DNA of 64,000 nucleotides from positions 9,396,800 through 9,460,799 of the forward strand of contig CM042558.1 in assembly GCA_023630585.1 (NCBI GenBank), written 5' to 3'. Source of the DNA: Cranoglanis bouderius. Its lineage: Eukaryota; Chordata; Actinopteri; Siluriformes; Cranoglanididae. Below, piece after piece: positions 9,417 through 64,000 of the stretch (its first letter is position 1; every line of letters begins with the position of its first letter). Under the pieces are notes generated by a model. It ran no database searches and was not told the DNA's origin. It worked only from the letters and a program-made list of their open reading frames with translations. A program made the translations under genes and the position numbers.

Positions 9417-9674
9417 TGTGACGTAGCTGTATCAGATCCTTTATCATTTGGTACTCACACTCTGATTGTTGTCCAGCTTCGATGTTGCCAAAAAAAATCT
9501 GCTCACTGGTCCTCTAATTCGGTAGGTTGCATTGTTACTAAAAACCTAGGGTCCTAGAAATGCGGTCCTAGAACTGCTGTCCTGGAAATGCAGCCTCCAG
9601 TATCGCAGGATCATGCTACTCCAGAAACCAGACGTCCCTTTAAATTTTTGACCCAAATATGGTCACTGACCCAG

Positions 9675-9785
9675 TACATCCAGTTCGAATCCCGCCTCCG
9701 CCCTGTGTGTGAGGAGTTTGCATCTTCTCCCCCAGTCAAAAGGCATGCGTTATAAGCTGATTAGCATTTCCAATGCTAAATCCAT
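9675..9785 (+). repeat. SINE fragment (tRNA-derived), copy 3
   Basis: Third copy of the 745 fragment, next to another copy of the AAACCTAGGGTCCTAGAAA block, so the amplified block reaches to within 100 bp of the first myosin exon. Confidence 0.5.
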
Positions 9786-9885
9786 TTGCTATGCTATGAC
9801 TAAATCCTTTTTAGAAATGAATGAGAACAACAACCTTAAAATGTAAACTGGAAACACATCTCTAATCCTAGATTTGACTTTACAG

Positions 9886-16614
<6,729 letters not shown>

Positions 16615-16774
16615 AACCCCTTTGACATCTGCTGGTCACACCTTTATATTCTCAGTATTATCCTTTTTTTACTTAAAATGCAGTTTGGGCTGTAACTGGT
16701 CAGTGACAAGTTAGTTGTTTTGGCTGTGTACTCATGCACATAGGATCTGAAACAAATCACCAACATGAGCCTTA

Positions 16775-16780
16775 AATAAA
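16775..16780 (+). terminator. Polyadenylation signal for the myosin gene
   Basis: AATAAA 161 bp after the stop codon. A second AATAAA at 17367-17372 could give a longer 3' UTR. Confidence 0.6.
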
Positions 16781-17718
16781 ATGATATCCATCTCTATTGC
16801 CTGAATCATACAGGAATCATTTGGCCAGCTGTGTGTTGCTGCGCTATTAGTTCATACACAGAAGAGCTAACCACATTTTTTATAACACGAAGACCAAAGA
16901 AACAAGACTTTATGAATCTGAAATATCAGAATAAAACTATCAGGGACAAAGCTAAAGCAACAATATTGCATCTTTCTAATTATTTGACTATTTTTCTTGT
17001 TGCCAAAACTTTATTCTGAAATGCTAGTAATGTTGTTTTAAAATTACCACAGTTGATAGGAATAATCAAGAGTAAATATTTGATTAATTTCTAATTATTA
17101 TTATTTTCTTTTACTTTCTTTTCTTTTTTTCTTTTTTTTAAAGTTATACAGTATAAACCAATTGAGTATTTAAAGACATATCACTTATACCAGCAAAGAG
17201 TACTTTTGGTAGGTTTACTTAAATTCCAGTTTACAAGTATGCAAGTTTATAAACAATCCCTAATGTCGGGAAAGAAATGGATTACTAAGTGAATTTTTTA
17301 GAAATGTATCACTGTATTAATAATACTGTGTTTTAATCCCTTATAAATGTAAAACAATGTTTTAACAATAAAAATGGAAATGGAAATATTGCTGCATTCT
17401 TTTTATGACCAGGAGACAAGATTGTATTTTTTAAACATTAACTTTAATGCGCATATTAAAGGGGGAAAAGAAATCAATTGAAAATATTTTCTTCTTCATT
17501 TACAATCTCATACATACATTTTGTGGTAAACACCTAAAAAGAAATGTACATCAGCAATCAGAAACCATCCTCAAGCTTCTACGAATTGAGAATAGAAACC
17601 AAAATAATCGAGATCTCTTTCAGACAATAAACCGGAAAACTGTTATTATATTCAATACAACATTTGGTATAAAAAGTAGCATAGTGCAAAATTATTTCAA
17701 TATATTATCTGTACCTCT

Positions 17719-17724
17719 TTTATT
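17719..17724 (-). terminator. Candidate distal polyadenylation signal for gas7
   Basis: TTTATT on the plus strand is AATAAA for gas7. Other candidates are at 18628-18633 and 18754-18759. The true site cannot be chosen by eye. The distal one would leave under 1 kb between the convergent gas7 and myosin 3' ends. Confidence 0.35.
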
Positions 17725-19929
17725 TCTACATATTTCCTACATGTCTGGATGTTTGGAGCCTGTCCTCAACACTGGAAGTTATTAAAAAAAAAAGAAAAGA
17801 AAAAAAAAAGCATTTTCTCAAAAGATCAAAAGCAAGCAAACTTATTAAGCTGTTTGTGGAGCTGTTTTGTGGAACTGTGCCTTGTTAGTCACTAAGGACA
17901 AGAATATGGTGGCAGTGGTAACTCCGCGGTTATGAGGTCAAATCCCTGGACTGCAAGAGAGCCAGTGTTTTGGCTTTTGTAAGTCATGTGATGTACCAAG
18001 TCCTTAGATGTATCATAAATATTTAAGCCATTCAAGCCATTTTGTAGTACTGTATATAGCTTGAGATATGCAATTACAAGGAAACACTGTACACGCTGCA
18101 TGGTTTCTGGGTGGGGAAAAAATGATGTCTAGCAACAAGACAACAATCATACAGAAAACATACAAAAAATATCAACAGTATTGAAACAAATAGATTGAAT
18201 TGAGAGGATCCAAGAGCTGTTCTGAGGATATGAAAGAGGACATGAAAGAGGTTATGAAAGTAATCGAAGACTGTTATGAAGCCAAATGCTGGGAATACCA
18301 TGGTTATTATAGTATATTTAAATCACATTCATGAAGGCAGATGCAAACCTTTGCATGGATATCAGTTTGGTAGTCTCCCCTCCCCATTAATATCTCTGGT
18401 CATTTTTGGTACATTTGTGAAACTAATCACAATAAATGCCTTGTTGCTATAATATAGTTTGTGTTCTCTATTTTGCCTTAAGGGTTTGCAAACTTTTGTT
18501 ACTGTATCAGTAAATCTGTAGCAGCAACATTTGATTGGGCAGCTCAACACACTTGGAGGAGAACACTAAAGCCGGCATTGCATTATATGTTTTTCAGACC
18601 AATTTTGCTGTTGCAGACAAAAAAATATTTATTCTGTGGTCATGAGTTGAGATCAGCACTCTCAATACACATAATGTGACATGCTCACTGGTCATTGATT
18701 AGTCCTATTACAAACAAAAAAACCTGAGTGCAGTCTGGCAGTGTCAGAAATTTTTTATTAGAGACTGACAGCTGCTACGATGCTCTATGATCTATGAACA
18801 TGAGGACAGTATAGGATGGCATAAAACTCACAGGACAGATACAAAAACAGTAGCAGCAATCATGCAACATAAACAGAACGTGATAATATATCCTTATTAC
18901 TTCAAGCTAGCTTTGAAGAATATTTGTGTTTATGAACCACTGTTTTCTGCTCAAGCCTGGATCGCACTGATTGATGGCATAAGCAGAACATGGTAATTTT
19001 CTTCAATCGCATGTCTATTGTTGGAGACTCTTCATCATATAATCTGATATGGAGAACACGTTATCGCACAGTCTATTAGAGAATTGCTAAAACCCTAAAA
19101 CCAGCTTAACTGAGCTAATCTGTATACACACTGATAGAGAATGAGGTCCAATTATTCACTATTGCACTTCTAGCCACAGATGACTTTAGCATCACTGGGA
19201 TTTGAACTCACAAACTCCAGAAGATCGGATGAACACGTGAGACTGTTTCCCCCAAATTGAACACTTTAAACTACAGCAAATTAATTTGTGTAAATTTTCT
19301 CTTCAGCTCTGAGCACAGGTTTAACGTCTTAATCCATCCAGTTCCGCCAAGAACTGTCGCTTCACTATATCTCTCAGCTCATCTTTTCTCTTGATTTTAG
19401 ATGCATCAATTTTAGATTTTAGATGCATCTAAAATCAAGGTGACCGGATTATGGTATAATCTTCAAAACTCATCCGAGGGACATCAGCAGTTCTACAGGG
19501 AAAAAAATTCTTCTACTGATGAGATTAGAAATAAAACCTTGATTTCCTGTTACTCTGGATAATTGAAGACTTTTCCAGACATTTGTGCAGCTATGTTTCT
19601 TTGTTAAAGTGTGTGTGAGTGTGTGTGTGTGTGTGTGTGTATGTGGGTGAGAGAGAGAGAGAGAGAGAGAGAGATAAATATTTATACATGTTTGTACTGG
19701 ATCAATGTCCACCATTGGGTCAAAGTTTAGCAGGACGTCTGGCTTCCATCTCTATACAGTATAACACACTGCTTTGGGCAGTAGAGCTCTGTCTCCACAG
19801 ACAGCAGTTTCATTCTCAAACTCTCATTCCTCTGACTCCATTTCTACTCCAGTATGTTGTTTCTCCCAATGTTCTTGCAGGGAAGAATGGAGAATCCATC
19901 TCTTCTATCACGAACACATCTTCTCTGAG
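17725..19929 (-). other. Probable gas7 3' UTR and convergent intergenic sequence
   Basis: No supported coding sequence on either strand. It holds a GT-then-GA microsatellite (19611-19674), a poly-purine tract near 17785-17810, and possible small MITE ends near 18333 (ATGCAAACCTTTGCAT) and 18487 (GGGTTTGCAAACTTTTG). Extent of the UTR is inferred from gene position only. Confidence 0.4.
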
Positions 19930-62880
<42,951 letters not shown>

Positions 62881-63129
62881 CGCAAACTAACTTCCCCAGC
62901 GCTCACTCAACCACTTTTTCTTCTTTCTATCCGGGTACTACTTTTCGGTTCCTTCTTACCTTGTAGGTTTTACCACCTTCTAGTTTACAGTTTTTTTTTC
63001 CCTATTACAGTGACAGAGGAAAGGAAACCGCACTCGAATGCTGCGGGACTCCGAGCAGATGTGTTTCTCTGGCAGCAGGCGCGCAATAAACCAAAGACTC
63101 GATCCCTATTGGACATATAGTGAACTACG

Positions 63130-63650
63130 TAGGGTGGGGAAGCCACTGGCTACGTTCCAAACCGCACGCTGCTGTATCAGTAGAACAACGTAGTACGCCA
63201 CCTATATGGCAACCTTTGACACTTTTTAGCAGGCATACAACAGCATGTGGCTCGTGGACATTATTTCATATCGGATGTAGTGCACTAACTCAGGGAAGAG
63301 ATTAGCATTTGGGATTTAGCCACATGACAGATCGGAGCAGTAAGCAGTAAATGATGAATGCCGAGGCTAAACTTTCACATTTTTCACACATTTTGCTGTG
63401 CAAATGCACGCAGACACAAGCATTGTTATACTGTAAGTGTGAGTGCTTTCCACAGACCTGATTACTAAACAAAAAACAAAAAAAATATTATTATAATCTG
63501 CATAATTAATTAATAATTAATTCTGTTATGTTTAATTAGTTTATTTATTGTTGTATGTTGGATTTTAAACGTCATTATTATATTATCATAATGACAAATC
63601 TTTTTCCATGACATACTATACTGTATATTGAAAAAATACTACTACTACCA
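63130..63650. other. gas7 upstream flank, nothing recognised
   Basis: No coding sequence supported; AT-rich after 63470. Confidence 0.4.
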
Positions 63651-63689
63651 AGAACTATAATTACAGCAACAATACCAGTGACAACAAAC

Positions 63690-63692
63690 AGC

Positions 63693-63755
<63 letters not shown>
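63690..63755. repeat. (CAA)n(TAA)n microsatellite
   Basis: About 12 CAA then about 11 TAA units; frames giving poly-Asn or poly-Ile are artefacts. Confidence 0.97.
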
Positions 63756-63756
<1 letters not shown>

Positions 63757-63757
63757 T

Positions 63758-64000
63758 TTCTGTACTGCTTATTCCACACAGGGTCACACACAGGGTCACA
63801 CACAGGGTCACACACAGGGTCACACACAGGGTCACACACAGGGTCACACACAGGGTCACACACAGGGTCATGGGGGAGACTGGAGCCTGTCCCAGGGGAC
63901 TCTGGGCTCAAGGCGGGGGACACCCTGGGTGGGGTGCCAACCCATCGTAGGGCACAATCACACACACACACACACTACAGACAATTTAGAGATGCCAATC
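63758..64000 (-). repeat. SINE with expanded 14-bp internal tandem repeat (cut by window end)
   Basis: Minus-strand SINE of the 57557 type (TTCTGTACTGCTTATTCCAC at the 3' end, GGGCACAATCACACACAC and GATGCCAATC further in). Its ACACAGGGTCAC motif is repeated about eight times at 63776-63868, where the 57557 copy has it once. Continues beyond the window. Confidence 0.75.

Larger units (their letters stand above)
1..9420. repeat. Amplified tRNA-Leu array with nested segmental duplications
   Basis: The region is built from a few blocks copied several times. The unit 2418-4110 is repeated at 4111-5803 with near identity: matching tRNA starts are exactly 1,693 bp apart (2418, 4111, 5804 for AAG; 3512, 5205 for TAG). 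Sequence from position 1 recurs at about 1866 and again at about 6096. The block 540-1690 recurs at about 6590-7800, and part of it again at 9440-9780. After the AAG genes at 1564 and 5804 a shorter unit is seen, in which the Tc1 fragment, hAT-like piece and TAG gene are missing. This implies unequal crossing-over plus internal deletion. All offsets are read directly; the mechanism is inferred. Confidence 0.9.

Noticed and set aside
17447..17785. 112-codon plus-strand frame after the myosin gene
   Set aside because: Low-complexity AT-rich sequence with no domain; more likely UTR or intergenic.

Overview
The window is vertebrate, almost certainly teleost fish, nuclear DNA. It has spliced genes with GT/AG introns, many Tc1/mariner-like DNA transposons with terminal inverted repeats, tRNA-derived SINEs, long CA/TA/GA microsatellites, and clustered nuclear tRNA genes. 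The species cannot be fixed by reading alone. No bacterial-style operon, CRISPR array or prophage is present.

Region 1 (1-9,420) is a locally amplified tRNA-Leu array on the minus strand. It holds eight 82-nt genes: five tRNA-Leu(AAG) and three tRNA-Leu(TAG). Part of it is a clean tandem duplication with a period of exactly 1,693 bp, each unit carrying one AAG and one TAG gene. Between the genes lie seven copies of a pogo/Tigger-like non-autonomous DNA element, five of which sit 35-51 bp from the 3' end of an AAG gene. Fragments of a Tc1-like element, a possible hAT end and a SINE are co-amplified.

Region 2 (9,886-16,780) is the 3' part of a sarcomeric class II myosin heavy chain gene on the plus strand. 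Eight exons in continuous phase encode about 432 residues of light-meromyosin coiled coil and a long non-helical tailpiece. The head, neck and most of the rod are absent: no upstream exon is visible in the 9.9 kb to the left edge. The tRNA array therefore lies either antisense inside a very long intron or at the broken 5' edge of a truncated gene.

Region 3 (about 17,700-63,100) is one complete gene on the minus strand, gas7 (growth arrest-specific 7). It has 14 coding exons over 43 kb, in perfect phase, predicting 475 residues with SH3, WW and F-BAR domains. It converges tail-to-tail on the myosin gene. GAS7 lies beside the skeletal MYH cluster in mammals, so this looks like conserved synteny. 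Its introns hold most of the window's transposons, two minisatellites and many microsatellites, plus a few unique complex stretches that may be conserved non-coding elements.

Region 4 (63,100-64,000) is the gas7 upstream flank, with CAA/TAA microsatellites and a SINE carrying an expanded short tandem repeat.

No new gene system is obvious. The most notable items are the tRNA-Leu/Tigger amplicon, its relation to the 5'-incomplete myosin gene, the myosin's odd C-terminal tail, a 1.2-kb foldback element, and a pair of complementary internally deleted Tc1 copies.
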